10,083 nt of DNA from HyVt-560 sp964577195. Lineage in GTDB: Bacteria; Pseudomonadota; Gammaproteobacteria; UWMA-0217. Of the stretch, positions 1 through 5,938 are shown piece after piece. The DNA lies in contig CAZNYF010000109.1 of the NCBI GenBank assembly GCA_964577195.1, forward strand, positions 1-10,083, written 5' to 3'. Below the pieces are notes generated by a model that saw only the letters and a list, made by a program, of their open reading frames with translations, had not been told where the DNA came from and ran no database searches. The position numbers and the translations under genes are program-made. The first letter of the stretch is position 1, and every line of letters starts with the position of its first letter.

Positions 1-177
1 GGTGAGCCTTCAAGCGGTCATCTGCGACCTTACTTTCAATCGCCAGAGAACCACTCGGGAATTGCTCCTGCATTCCTCTACTACAATACGTCCATGTATC
101 TATATGTCTCATAAAAATAAAACCACATCTAACCGCTTGATGACTCACTGACCCATCAAAGCAACGTTGTCGGAGCA
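1..177. other. Window edge with no supportable gene
   Basis: This stretch lies downstream of the minus-strand glutaredoxin gene. Two short frames are open to the window edge. One is on the minus strand from an ATG at 112 down to base 1 (37 codons, no ribosome binding site). The other is on the plus strand from base 1 to a TAA at 112-114. Neither resembles a family I know. secB, which follows grxC in Escherichia, is not recognisable here. A 9-bp inverted repeat (TCAAGCGGT at 10-18, ACCGCTTGA at 132-140) brackets most of the segment. Confidence 0.4.
137..159 (-). terminator. Weak hairpin after the glutaredoxin gene
   Basis: Read on the minus strand, TTGATG and CATCAA form a 6-bp stem with an 11-nt loop, starting about 20 nt past the glutaredoxin stop. 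A T-rich tract (minus strand of 111-122) follows only after about 14 more bases. This is not a textbook intrinsic terminator, so the call is tentative. Confidence 0.2.
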
Positions 178-441
178 CTAACTGACATGTCCAAGCATTG
201 GGTCGAGATCACCGGCTTTATCCATTGCGGCAAGATCATCATAGCCGCCGACATGGTGATCGCCGATAAAAATTTGTGGCACCGACGTTCGGCCAGATTT
301 CTTCACCATCAAGTCTGCTTCAATAGAATCCAGATCGATACGAATTTCAGCGTACTCCACATCCTTGGCATCGAGTAATTTCTTTGCCCAGATGCAATAA
401 GGGCAAAAGCCAGACGTATATACAATTATATTCGGTGTCAT
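178..441 (-). CDS. grxC: Glutaredoxin, dithiol CPYC class (GrxC-like)
   Basis: This 87-residue protein is a small thiol-disulfide oxidoreductase, expected to use glutathione in the cytoplasm to reduce disulfides and glutathionylated proteins. It shows the thioredoxin-fold landmarks of the family: the active site C13-P14-Y15-C16 after the first strand, the TSVP loop with the cis-proline at Pro55, and the glutathione-binding GGYDD at 65-69. The length is normal for Grx3. I chose the ATG at 441 because the protein then begins directly at the first beta strand and an AAGGGAAG sequence lies upstream. A longer reading would start inside the rhodanese gene. Only 2 nt separate it from the upstream rhodanese stop, so the two are almost certainly cotranscribed. 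The same pair (yibN-grxC) occurs in Escherichia coli. The family call is secure; the exact paralogue is likely. Confidence 0.9.
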   Translation of the reverse strand: MTPNIIVYTSGFCPYCIWAKKLLDAKDVEYAEIRIDLDSIEADLMVKKSGRTSVPQIFIGDHHVGGYDDLAAMDKAGDLDPMLGHVS

Positions 442-443
442 TA

Positions 444-869
444 TTATCTTCCCTTCAACGGTAGGTTTGCAGATTCCCAAGCCAAAATACCGCCCCGCAA
501 ATGTGCGACATCAGTAAAGTTGTGCTTTTCCAGCATACGGCATGCCGTCGCCGAGCGATTGCCAGAGCGACAGTAAGCAATGACTTTTTGATCGCGATTC
601 TTATCCAGTTCGCTAATACGTTTCCCAAGATCGCCCAGCGGAATATGCCGTGCATTGCCAATCACGCCGCCAGTCACTTCATTCGATTCACGGACATCCA
701 GCAATAATGGCGAATCACTGTTCATTGCTTGAACAAGCTGGGCTGGAGATAGATTTGCAAATTTCTGCGTAAAACGCTGAATTTCGGACCAAAGCAGCAG
801 CACCGTTACAGCCACCAAAGCAGCAATTAACCACGGATGGCGTTGAATAAATTCTATAATATCGGTCAT
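444..869 (-). CDS. yibN: Membrane-anchored rhodanese (YibN-like sulfurtransferase)
   Basis: This 141-residue protein has one N-terminal membrane segment (about residues 11-30, mostly Leu/Val/Ala) followed by a single rhodanese domain (about 40-138). The domain has the LLLDVRE motif near 56-61 and the active-site loop CRSGNRS at 100-106, with catalytic Cys100 carrying a persulfide in this family. GNARHIPL at 71-78 and the C-terminal LRGGILAW are also typical. Length and architecture match E. coli YibN. The ATG at 869 is preferred because GAGGG lies just upstream; an in-frame TTG at 884 would include that ribosome binding site in the protein. It sits between an ArsR-type repressor and glutaredoxin on the same strand. 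The natural sulfur donor and acceptor cannot be read from the sequence. Confidence 0.88.
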   Translation of the reverse strand: MTDIIEFIQRHPWLIAALVAVTVLLLWSEIQRFTQKFANLSPAQLVQAMNSDSPLLLDVRESNEVTGGVIGNARHIPLGDLGKRISELDKNRDQKVIAYCRSGNRSATACRMLEKHNFTDVAHLRGGILAWESANLPLKGR

Positions 870-884
870 GTGTCCCTCTAACAA

Positions 885-1036
885 AAACCTGCAACGACTC
901 GTCTAAGCCTGATACTGCCTAACGCTCTCGAAAAATGTTTGTTTTTCGTTTGAACTTTAGTGACGTCATACAGAGCTGATCAAAGCATTGCTAATATTTA
1001 ATAAAAGTTGGCGTAATTCAGACCACCATATATGGG
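885..1036. other. Intergenic region between arsR-like and rhodanese genes
   Basis: These 152 bases hold the leader of the rhodanese-glutaredoxin pair on the minus strand. Two perfect palindromes are visible: TGACGTCA at 961-968 and CCATATATGG at 1026-1035, the latter touching the end of the repressor gene. I see no convincing -35/-10 pair and no strong terminator, so the pair may be read from its own weak promoter or from the repressor promoter. Confidence 0.4.
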
Positions 1037-1369
1037 CTATGCGCAAAATACCTGTTGCATCATATCAATCAGTCGCAGCGTTCTGGCATCCCCTACTCGA
1101 TAAAATACTCGATTTGCATCCTTTCGGGAAGCGAGAATACCTTTGTCACGTAGAATCGCCAAGTGTTGAGAAATGTTGCTTTGAGATGTTCCCACGCTAT
1201 CAACAATATCCTGGACGCTCACCTCTTGATTTCCAAGCGTACACAGTATTTTTAGCCTGAGAGGGTGAGACATGGCTTTCAGCGAACGTGAAGCCCTAAT
1301 AATATCTTCATCTTTTTGCAGTAAGCTGTGTGATCCCAGCTCGTCGAGCTTTAGCTCAAAATTATTCAC
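1037..1369 (-). CDS. ArsR-family repressor with SqrR/BigR-type cysteine pair
   Basis: This 110-residue winged-helix regulator has the ArsR core: MSHPLRLKILCTL (33-45), the recognition helix SQSNISQHLAILRDKGI (62-78) and the wing around SRKDANRVFYRV (81-92). The metal-binding ELCVCDL motif of ArsR/SmtB is absent. Its only cysteines are Cys43 in helix 2 and Cys109 at the C terminus, 66 residues apart. That is the spacing of Cys41/Cys107 in Rhodobacter SqrR and Cys42/Cys108 in Xylella BigR, which sense persulfides by forming a polysulfide bridge. I infer the same role here, and the downstream rhodanese and glutaredoxin fit it. The start is a GTG at 1369 with AGAGGAG seven bases upstream. Family membership is sure; the ligand is inferred. 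Confidence 0.85.
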   Translation of the reverse strand: MNNFELKLDELGSHSLLQKDEDIIRASRSLKAMSHPLRLKILCTLGNQEVSVQDIVDSVGTSQSNISQHLAILRDKGILASRKDANRVFYRVGDARTLRLIDMMQQVFCA

Positions 1370-1672
1370 GGTTACACTCCTCTAGATACATTTAGCCCGG
1401 ATTCCTCCCGAGTCTCTTATTTGAAGCAAAGCTGAGCAACAAAGCAGATGTCAGTAGCACTTCTTATTAAAAGCCGAGTAAAACCCGACTTAAGCCCTCC
1501 AACCAATATTAGCCGGATTGCGGTAGTATAATACAAGTAAATCGGTATTTTCTAACATTCTTACGAAGAATCTAGTAAAAAACACACTAAACAGACCTGA
1601 ACTTACTCATCGCTAGTTGATTCTAACACCAAATCTCTTTTAAGAGTCGGCAACATTACGTTAATACTCAAT
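1370..1672. promoter_or_regulatory. Divergent control region between arsR-like gene and envC
   Basis: These 303 bases hold no gene. Minus strand: TTAGAA (1550-1555) and TATTAT (1528-1533) are separated by 16 nt and could drive the repressor gene. Plus strand: a perfect TATAAT at 1527-1532 has no good -35, and TTGATT (1617-1622) is 17 nt from TTAAGA (1640-1645). Either could drive envC. The envC ATG at 1673 has no clear Shine-Dalgarno sequence. All promoter assignments are by eye and weak. Confidence 0.4.
1557..1571. promoter_or_regulatory. Candidate operator, ATTCTT-N3-AAGAAT dyad
   Basis: A perfect 6-bp inverted repeat with a 3-nt spacer lies just upstream of the candidate minus-strand -35 of the repressor gene. 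The outer bases ATTC...GAAT recall the reported SqrR operator, but the spacing is 7 rather than 8. It is a reasonable candidate site for the neighbouring ArsR-type protein; this is inference only. Confidence 0.35.
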
Positions 1673-2812
1673 ATGTTAAAAACAAAATCTGCTTACACTT
1701 CTCGGCTTCTCAAGACACAGCTATTAATACTTTCACTAGTGACGGTAACCGTCCCAACAGCCTTCGCCGAACCTCAGAGTGAAAGTAAACTCTCTAAAGA
1801 AATTGGAGAGATTAACTCGAAAATTCAGCTACTTAACAATCGAAACAAGGAAAGAAATGAAGAAATTGGTAAGATCGAGGGAGATCTTCGATCACTGGAC
1901 ACCCAACTGACAAACAACTCCACTAAACTAAGTCGCTTAAACGAAAAGTTGAGTAAAAAGGAGAAACGCAGTCTAGTGCTCCAGAGCACCTACAATGACC
2001 TGACAGAGAGGCTTCAAACACAAAAAAACTCCGTCTCCAAGCAGATTCGCAGCGCACAAATCAATGCTAAAAAAATCCAGGTCAAATCAGTAACCAGTGG
2101 GCAGTCATTACCGCAGTATCTGCGCAATCAACACTATTTCACTTACCTTCACCGCGCTCACAATGATTTAATCCGTGAATTCCAGGCAAATGCCAATAAA
2201 GTTCTAGGGCTAGAAACTCAGCTATCCTCAGAACTCGACAAGCTCGGCGTATTGAAGAAACAGGTCGCTCGACAAAGAGCTGCGCTTAACTCAACGCAGC
2301 AGACACAAAAAATCGTGGTCGCATCATTAACGCTTGATCAGAGTAAAGACCAGAAGCAGCTCGCGGAGCTGGCAATTAACCGTAGCGCGCTCAATCAATT
2401 GCTAGAGCAGCTCCAAAACCAGCCATCCGTTGATAACGACAACGGCTTCAGCCGTTTACAAGGAGAACTCGACTGGCCACTCAAAGGAAAAATCTCCAAA
2501 CAACGCTTACCTGGCGTCACCATTCTCACCTCCATCGGGAGTGCCGTGCGTGCGATTGCCCAAGGTCGTGTCATATTTGCAGACCAGATGCGCGGTTTTG
2601 GCTTACTCGCCATCATTGACCACGGCGGAGGCTATATGAGCCTCTACGGTCAAAACCAAAGCCTTCAGGTAAAGAAAGGAGTGATGGTGAATTCAGGAGA
2701 AAGAATAGCCACTAGCGGTAAAAGTCAAAACCCCACTCAAGCCGGGCTGTATTTTGAAATCCGTCATGACGCCACACCGGTTGACCCCAAGGACTGGTGC
2801 AAGGACGTTTGA
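1673..2812 (+). CDS. envC: EnvC-like murein hydrolase activator (M23/LytM fold)
   Basis: This 379-residue exported protein has a signal peptide (1-32, probable cleavage after AFA), a long charged coiled coil (about 35-245) and a C-terminal LytM/M23 domain (about 267-376, from LDWPLKG to PVDPKDW). The zinc ligands of active M23 peptidases are missing. The HxxxD region reads PGVTILT (280-286), and the final HxH motif reads LYFEIR (359-364), with Tyr replacing His. This degenerate form is characteristic of EnvC, which does not cut murein itself but activates AmiA/AmiB amidases at the division septum under FtsEX control. The following ctpA and yibQ genes match the usual gammaproteobacterial order. 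The ATG at 1673 lacks a clear ribosome binding site, but the signal peptide fits that start. Confidence 0.87.
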   Translation: MLKTKSAYTSRLLKTQLLILSLVTVTVPTAFAEPQSESKLSKEIGEINSKIQLLNNRNKERNEEIGKIEGDLRSLDTQLTNNSTKLSRLNEKLSKKEKRSLVLQSTYNDLTERLQTQKNSVSKQIRSAQINAKKIQVKSVTSGQSLPQYLRNQHYFTYLHRAHNDLIREFQANANKVLGLETQLSSELDKLGVLKKQVARQRAALNSTQQTQKIVVASLTLDQSKDQKQLAELAINRSALNQLLEQLQNQPSVDNDNGFSRLQGELDWPLKGKISKQRLPGVTILTSIGSAVRAIAQGRVIFADQMRGFGLLAIIDHGGGYMSLYGQNQSLQVKKGVMVNSGERIATSGKSQNPTQAGLYFEIRHDATPVDPKDWCKDV

Positions 2813-2966
2813 TCCGAGCAAAAATGAGCTCCGCACTACCATTGCACAGCTTCACTTTATAAATGGAACCAACTGATTTTTCTTTGTTTCTGCGTTTAGA
2901 AGTAGAATCTGTGTCCAGATTCGCAGTTTCATGCGTATCAATGCGGTGCAGTTAAGAAAATCACGT

Positions 2967-2992
2967 TATAATCATTTGATTAATTATCAAAT
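2967..2992 (+). promoter_or_regulatory. Candidate ctpA -10 box followed by a perfect dyad
   Basis: TATAAT at 2967-2972 matches the -10 consensus, although the sequence 17 nt upstream is a poor -35. One base later begins ATTTGAT-TAATT-ATCAAAT (2974-2992), a perfect 7-bp inverted repeat with a 5-nt spacer. It would cover the expected transcription start and ends 9 nt before the GGAG of ctpA, a classic repressor position. It resembles an FNR-type box (TTGAT-N4-ATCAA), but the spacer is one base too long. Confidence 0.4.
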
Positions 2993-3011
2993 AAATTCAA
3001 TGGAGCAATGA

Positions 3012-4385
3012 ATGAAATCCAGATCTAAAATCGGTTTAGGATTAGTTTTAGGTATCGTCTTTGGACTGCCGTTGGGAACGGTCTTTAACGTAGTGGCGGA
3101 TAAATCATCTACCCTGCAACCTCTTCCCCTTGAAGAACTGCGTACATTCTCTGATGTGTATGCTCGCATCAAGAATGACTATGTTGAAGATGTTGACGAT
3201 AAAACGCTAATTCAAAATGCCATTCGCGGCATGCTTTCAGGCTTGGATCCTCACTCGACCTACCTGGATAACGATGAATTCCGCGATCTACAGATTGGCA
3301 CAACAGGCGAATTTGGTGGGCTGGGCATCGAAGTTGGCATGGAAGACGGCTTCGTAAAAGTCATTTCTCCAATCGATGATACGCCTGCGCAAAAAGCTGG
3401 CGTTGAAGCGGGTGACCTGATTATTCGGCTCGACGAAAAACCGGTTAAAGGTATGACGCTCAGTGACGCTGTCGATATCATGCGCGGCAAACGTGGCACC
3501 ATCATCACCCTGACAATCATTCGTGAAGGCGAAGATAAACCTCTGAAGATAGATATCAAACGTGATGTGATTCGAGTTGAAAGCGTTAAAAGTCGTACTC
3601 TGGAAGAAGGTTATGGCTATTTTAGAATCTCTACCTTTCAATCTAAAACATCCAAATCACTGAACGATGCAATTAAAACCATCACTGAGGAGAATGGCGG
3701 CACTTTGAAAGGCGCTATTCTGGATCTGAGAAATAACCCTGGTGGCGTTCTAACTGGCGCAGTCGGCGTATCAGACTCATTTCTGAAAGAAGGATTAATT
3801 GTCTATACTGAAGGACGTGTTCCTGATTCACAGCTACGTTACGATGCAACACCCGGCGACATGCTTAACGGCACACCGCTAATCGTGTTGGTTAACGCTG
3901 GTTCTGCCTCCGCATCTGAAATTGTGGCAGGCGCATTACAGGACCACAAACGGGCAATTATTGTCGGCAGCGATAACACTTTTGGTAAAGGATCAGTACA
4001 AACCATCCTGCCGCTAAAAGAAGACAATGCGTTAAAACTTACCACCGCCCGCTACTACACGCCCTCTGGCCGCTCTATCCAGGCAGAAGGCATCGAACCA
4101 GACATCAAGCTGGAACGTATCGAAATTAAACAAAAGAAGAAACAAAGCTTTGAGCCTGTGAAAGAATCGAACCTTTCTGGCCACCTCCAAGGCGTCCTCG
4201 AAAAAGAGGCTGAGGAAGCCAAGAAACGTGCAAAAAATGACGCTGAAGATAAAGGTGAGAAGTCGCCTGATGTTGCAAAAGATGATTCTGACTCTGACGA
4301 AGATATACCATTGTCACAGAAAGATTTTGAACTTTATCAGGCACTGAATCTTCTGAAAGGGTTATCCATTCTGGGAAAACTTTAA
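3012..4385 (+). CDS. ctpA: Carboxy-terminal processing protease, S41 family
   Basis: This 457-residue periplasmic serine protease degrades or trims proteins from a C-terminal recognition end. It has an N-terminal signal or anchor segment (about 5-29) and a helical region ending in GMLSGLDPHSTYL (73-85). A PDZ domain (about 97-172) starts at GEFGGLGIEV. The S41 catalytic core (about 195-365) shows LDLRNNPGG (237-245), NAGSASASEI (295-304; probable nucleophile Ser300) and FGKGSVQ (324-330; general base Lys326, with Gln330). The tail (about 395-431) is charged and low in complexity. The ATG at 3012 follows GGAG by six bases. In Pseudomonas, CtpA controls murein cross-link endopeptidases with a lipoprotein partner. 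Its position between envC and yibQ supports an envelope role. One residue appears inserted between Ser and Lys relative to E. coli Prc, in a loop. Confidence 0.93.
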   Translation: MKSRSKIGLGLVLGIVFGLPLGTVFNVVADKSSTLQPLPLEELRTFSDVYARIKNDYVEDVDDKTLIQNAIRGMLSGLDPHSTYLDNDEFRDLQIGTTGEFGGLGIEVGMEDGFVKVISPIDDTPAQKAGVEAGDLIIRLDEKPVKGMTLSDAVDIMRGKRGTIITLTIIREGEDKPLKIDIKRDVIRVESVKSRTLEEGYGYFRISTFQSKTSKSLNDAIKTITEENGGTLKGAILDLRNNPGGVLTGAVGVSDSFLKEGLIVYTEGRVPDSQLRYDATPGDMLNGTPLIVLVNAGSASASEIVAGALQDHKRAIIVGSDNTFGKGSVQTILPLKEDNALKLTTARYYTPSGRSIQAEGIEPDIKLERIEIKQKKKQSFEPVKESNLSGHLQGVLEKEAEEAKKRAKNDAEDKGEKSPDVAKDDSDSDEDIPLSQKDFELYQALNLLKGLSILGKL

Positions 4386-4394
4386 TCGCCGATG

Positions 4395-4448
4395 CGGGCA
4401 CCTCTATTCACACTGATCAAGGTATAGATCGTTTGGTTGGGGTGCCCG
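4395..4448 (+). promoter_or_regulatory. Stem spanning the yibQ translation start
   Basis: CGGGCACC (4395-4402) and GGTGCCCG (4441-4448) are perfect 8-bp complements enclosing a 38-nt loop. The loop contains the AAGG ribosome binding site candidate and the TTG start at 4433, and the right arm covers the alternative GTG start at 4442. A short GATC pair (4415-4418, 4427-4430) could nest inside around the AAGG. T-rich sequence follows (4449-4460). It may modulate yibQ translation or partly terminate transcription. Confidence 0.35.
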
Positions 4449-5254
4449 ATTTTACTTTTCGGCCTGTTAGCCGGGTTTATTGGCTAGCGCTTCTAGTCAC
4501 TGCACTCTCTTCAGCTCATGCCGGCAATATCGCCATCATTATCGACGATATCGGTTATAACCAGCACTACGGTGAAGCAGCCGCATCGTTACATCCCAAC
4601 ATTGCACTAAGTATCCTTCCAGATGCTCCCTACGCATTGCAATTGGCCGACAACGCTTATCAAAACGGGAATGAAGTCATGCTGCATATTCCGATGCAAG
4701 CTATGGCAACCCCACTATCACGCAAATCAGAGATGCTGTCGGTAGAGATGGACGAAACCCGCTTTAAATCACAGTTGCGTAACTATTTGGATCGCTTCCC
4801 TGCCATCACTGGCGTCAATAACCACATGGGTAGCTTGTTGACCCGTGACACAGAGTACATGGGGTGGTTTATGGAAGTACTGAACGAATATCCAGGTCTT
4901 TTTTTTGTTGATAGCCGCACGCATCATAAAACCGTCGCAGCGCAAATTGCCTCTGAATATTTTGTATCCAATACCAGCCGAGATATCTTCCTCGACTCCA
5001 CGCCCAATGATTCCAAAGAACTACGTGTGCAACTCAAACGGCTGCTTAAAAAGGCAGAAGAACAAGGTTTTGCGCTGGCGATTGCCCACCCCTACCCCGA
5101 AACAATCAGATCACTGCGACAATTCATTCCCCAACTTGAGGCGCTGGGACATCAGCTGATTCCCATCAGTCAATTTATCGAACAACAGGACAATCAATTA
5201 TGCCCAGAGTGCTCATCCCCCTGGCTCAAGGTTGTGAAGAACTCGAAGCCGTAA
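4433..5254 (+). CDS. yibQ: YibQ-like divergent polysaccharide deacetylase
   Basis: This protein of up to 273 residues belongs to the divergent polysaccharide deacetylase family (formerly DUF610). It is exported: a hydrophobic signal segment ends at SSAHA (about 27-31). Family landmarks follow in order: AIIIDDIGYN (34-43), NEVMLHIPM, GVNNHMGS, LFFVDSRT, RDIFLDS and ALAIAHPYPET. These match the NodB-like fold with its Asp pair and His residues. The substrate is unproven; the recurring envC linkage points to cell-wall work. No ATG is available. TTG at 4433 has AAGG about 10 nt upstream, and GTG at 4442 is the alternative; both lie within a predicted stem-loop. The reading frame runs 55 nt into the next gene. 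Confidence 0.85.
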   Translation: MVGVPDFTFRPVSRVYWLALLVTALSSAHAGNIAIIIDDIGYNQHYGEAAASLHPNIALSILPDAPYALQLADNAYQNGNEVMLHIPMQAMATPLSRKSEMLSVEMDETRFKSQLRNYLDRFPAITGVNNHMGSLLTRDTEYMGWFMEVLNEYPGLFFVDSRTHHKTVAAQIASEYFVSNTSRDIFLDSTPNDSKELRVQLKRLLKKAEEQGFALAIAHPYPETIRSLRQFIPQLEALGHQLIPISQFIEQQDNQLCPECSSPWLKVVKNSKP

Positions 5255-5751
5255 CCATTATCGACTTACTGCGCCGCGCAGACATCGAAGTGATCACCGC
5301 TGGACTGGATTCCTACCCCGTTACCGGCGCGCGTGGCACCGTACTCGTCCCGGACACTATGCTTGACAGCGTCGCTGACGAGACTTTCGATATGGTCGTA
5401 CTTCCTGGAGGATTGCCAGGCGCAGATAACTTGCGAGAGGACCAACGAATCATTCAACTTCTACAACGACACGCAAACCAAGGTCACTACATTGCAGCCA
5501 TTTGCGCGGCACCCAAAGTACTCGCTCACGCGGGTCTGTTGGATAACCATAAAGCAACCAGCTATCCCGGATCGCTGGATGAATTTAATCTGAATTCAGA
5601 TAATCTTAGTCAGGCAGCCATCGTTGTGGATGGCAAAATCACTACATCCAGAGGCCCCGGTACCGCAATGGATTTTTCACTGGCGCTTATCGAGCAACTC
5701 ACTTCAAAACAAAAACGCGATGAAGTCGAACGCCCTCTGCTTCGGCCCTAA
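5200..5751 (+). CDS. yajL: DJ-1/PfpI family protein, YajL-like
   Basis: This 183-residue cytoplasmic protein has the DJ-1 superfamily signature. PRVLIPLAQGCEELEAV at the N terminus carries the conserved Glu14. MVVLPGGLPGADNL (65-78) and the nucleophile elbow AICAAPKVL follow, with reactive Cys102. SRGPGTAMDFSLALIE (150-165) completes the pocket. This pattern is the YajL/ThiJ and human DJ-1 type rather than a PfpI protease. Family members are linked to oxidative-stress protection and to glyoxalase or deglycase activity; the deglycase claim is disputed. The ATG at 5200 has AGGA nine bases upstream, inside yibQ, so translation is probably coupled. The C terminus (SKQKRDEVERPLLRP) is charged. Close paralogues cannot be separated by eye. 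Confidence 0.8.
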   Translation: MPRVLIPLAQGCEELEAVTIIDLLRRADIEVITAGLDSYPVTGARGTVLVPDTMLDSVADETFDMVVLPGGLPGADNLREDQRIIQLLQRHANQGHYIAAICAAPKVLAHAGLLDNHKATSYPGSLDEFNLNSDNLSQAAIVVDGKITTSRGPGTAMDFSLALIEQLTSKQKRDEVERPLLRP

Positions 5752-5777
5752 ATAGCCCCCACAATTAAGCGGCTATT
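5751..5777 (+). terminator. Weak hairpin after yajL
   Basis: AATAGCC (5751-5757) and GGCTATT (5771-5777) form a 7-bp stem with a 13-nt loop, starting at the last base of the yajL stop codon. No T-run follows, so it may be a processing or stability structure rather than an intrinsic terminator. Confidence 0.25.
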
Positions 5778-5871
5778 AAAATAGTTCCAACCACCTCAGC
5801 CAAAGCTTGCGCCCCCTTCCAAAAACGCTGTGATTCACCGCAAGCCATCACCGTTGCCGTCCTAAAGGCTA

Positions 5872-5900
5872 TTGTTTCTGTAGATTCAATTTTCTATTAT
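5872..5900 (+). promoter_or_regulatory. Candidate sigma-70 promoter for the helical protein/GT26 pair
   Basis: TTGTTT (5872-5877) and TATTAT (5895-5900) are separated by exactly 17 nt. Transcription would start near 5907, giving a leader of about 32 nt before the ATG at 5939. The ribosome binding site AAAAGGAG (5924-5931) is strong, with its GGAG inside the perfect palindrome GGAGATCTCC (5928-5937). Confidence 0.4.
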
Positions 5901-5938
5901 CGCTGAGTGCATACAACAAAAACAAAAGGAGATCTCCA

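Noticed and set aside
10..20. DNA uptake sequence like the Actinobacillus ACAAGCGGT type
   Set aside because: Only TCAAGCGGT and its one inverse copy occur, and neither has the leading A. Uptake sequences should recur many times.
988..1260. A 90-codon plus-strand frame opposite the ArsR-type gene
   Set aside because: It lies almost wholly antisense to the well-supported repressor, has no recognisable motif and no ribosome binding site.
1037..1369. Classical arsenic or cadmium sensor
   Set aside because: The helix-3 ELCVCDL-type motif is missing, and no arsenic or metal-export gene is adjacent.
1673..2812. Active M23 zinc endopeptidase
   Set aside because: The HxxxD and HxH ligands are replaced, as in EnvC, so catalytic activity is not expected.
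2976..2990. FNR/DNR box upstream of ctpA
   Set aside because: The half-sites TTGAT and ATCAA match, but the spacer is 5 rather than the required 4, so I call it only an unidentified dyad.
3260..3641. Two minus-strand frames of 99 and 117 codons inside ctpA
   Set aside because: They are antisense to the PDZ and core regions of a clear S41 protease, and their translations are low in complexity or unlike any family I know.
5928..5937. Palindrome GGAGATCTCC over the ribosome binding site of the helical protein gene
   Set aside because: With no loop bases it cannot form a good hairpin, and a 10-bp palindrome around a GATC core can arise by chance. It is noted but not called an operator.
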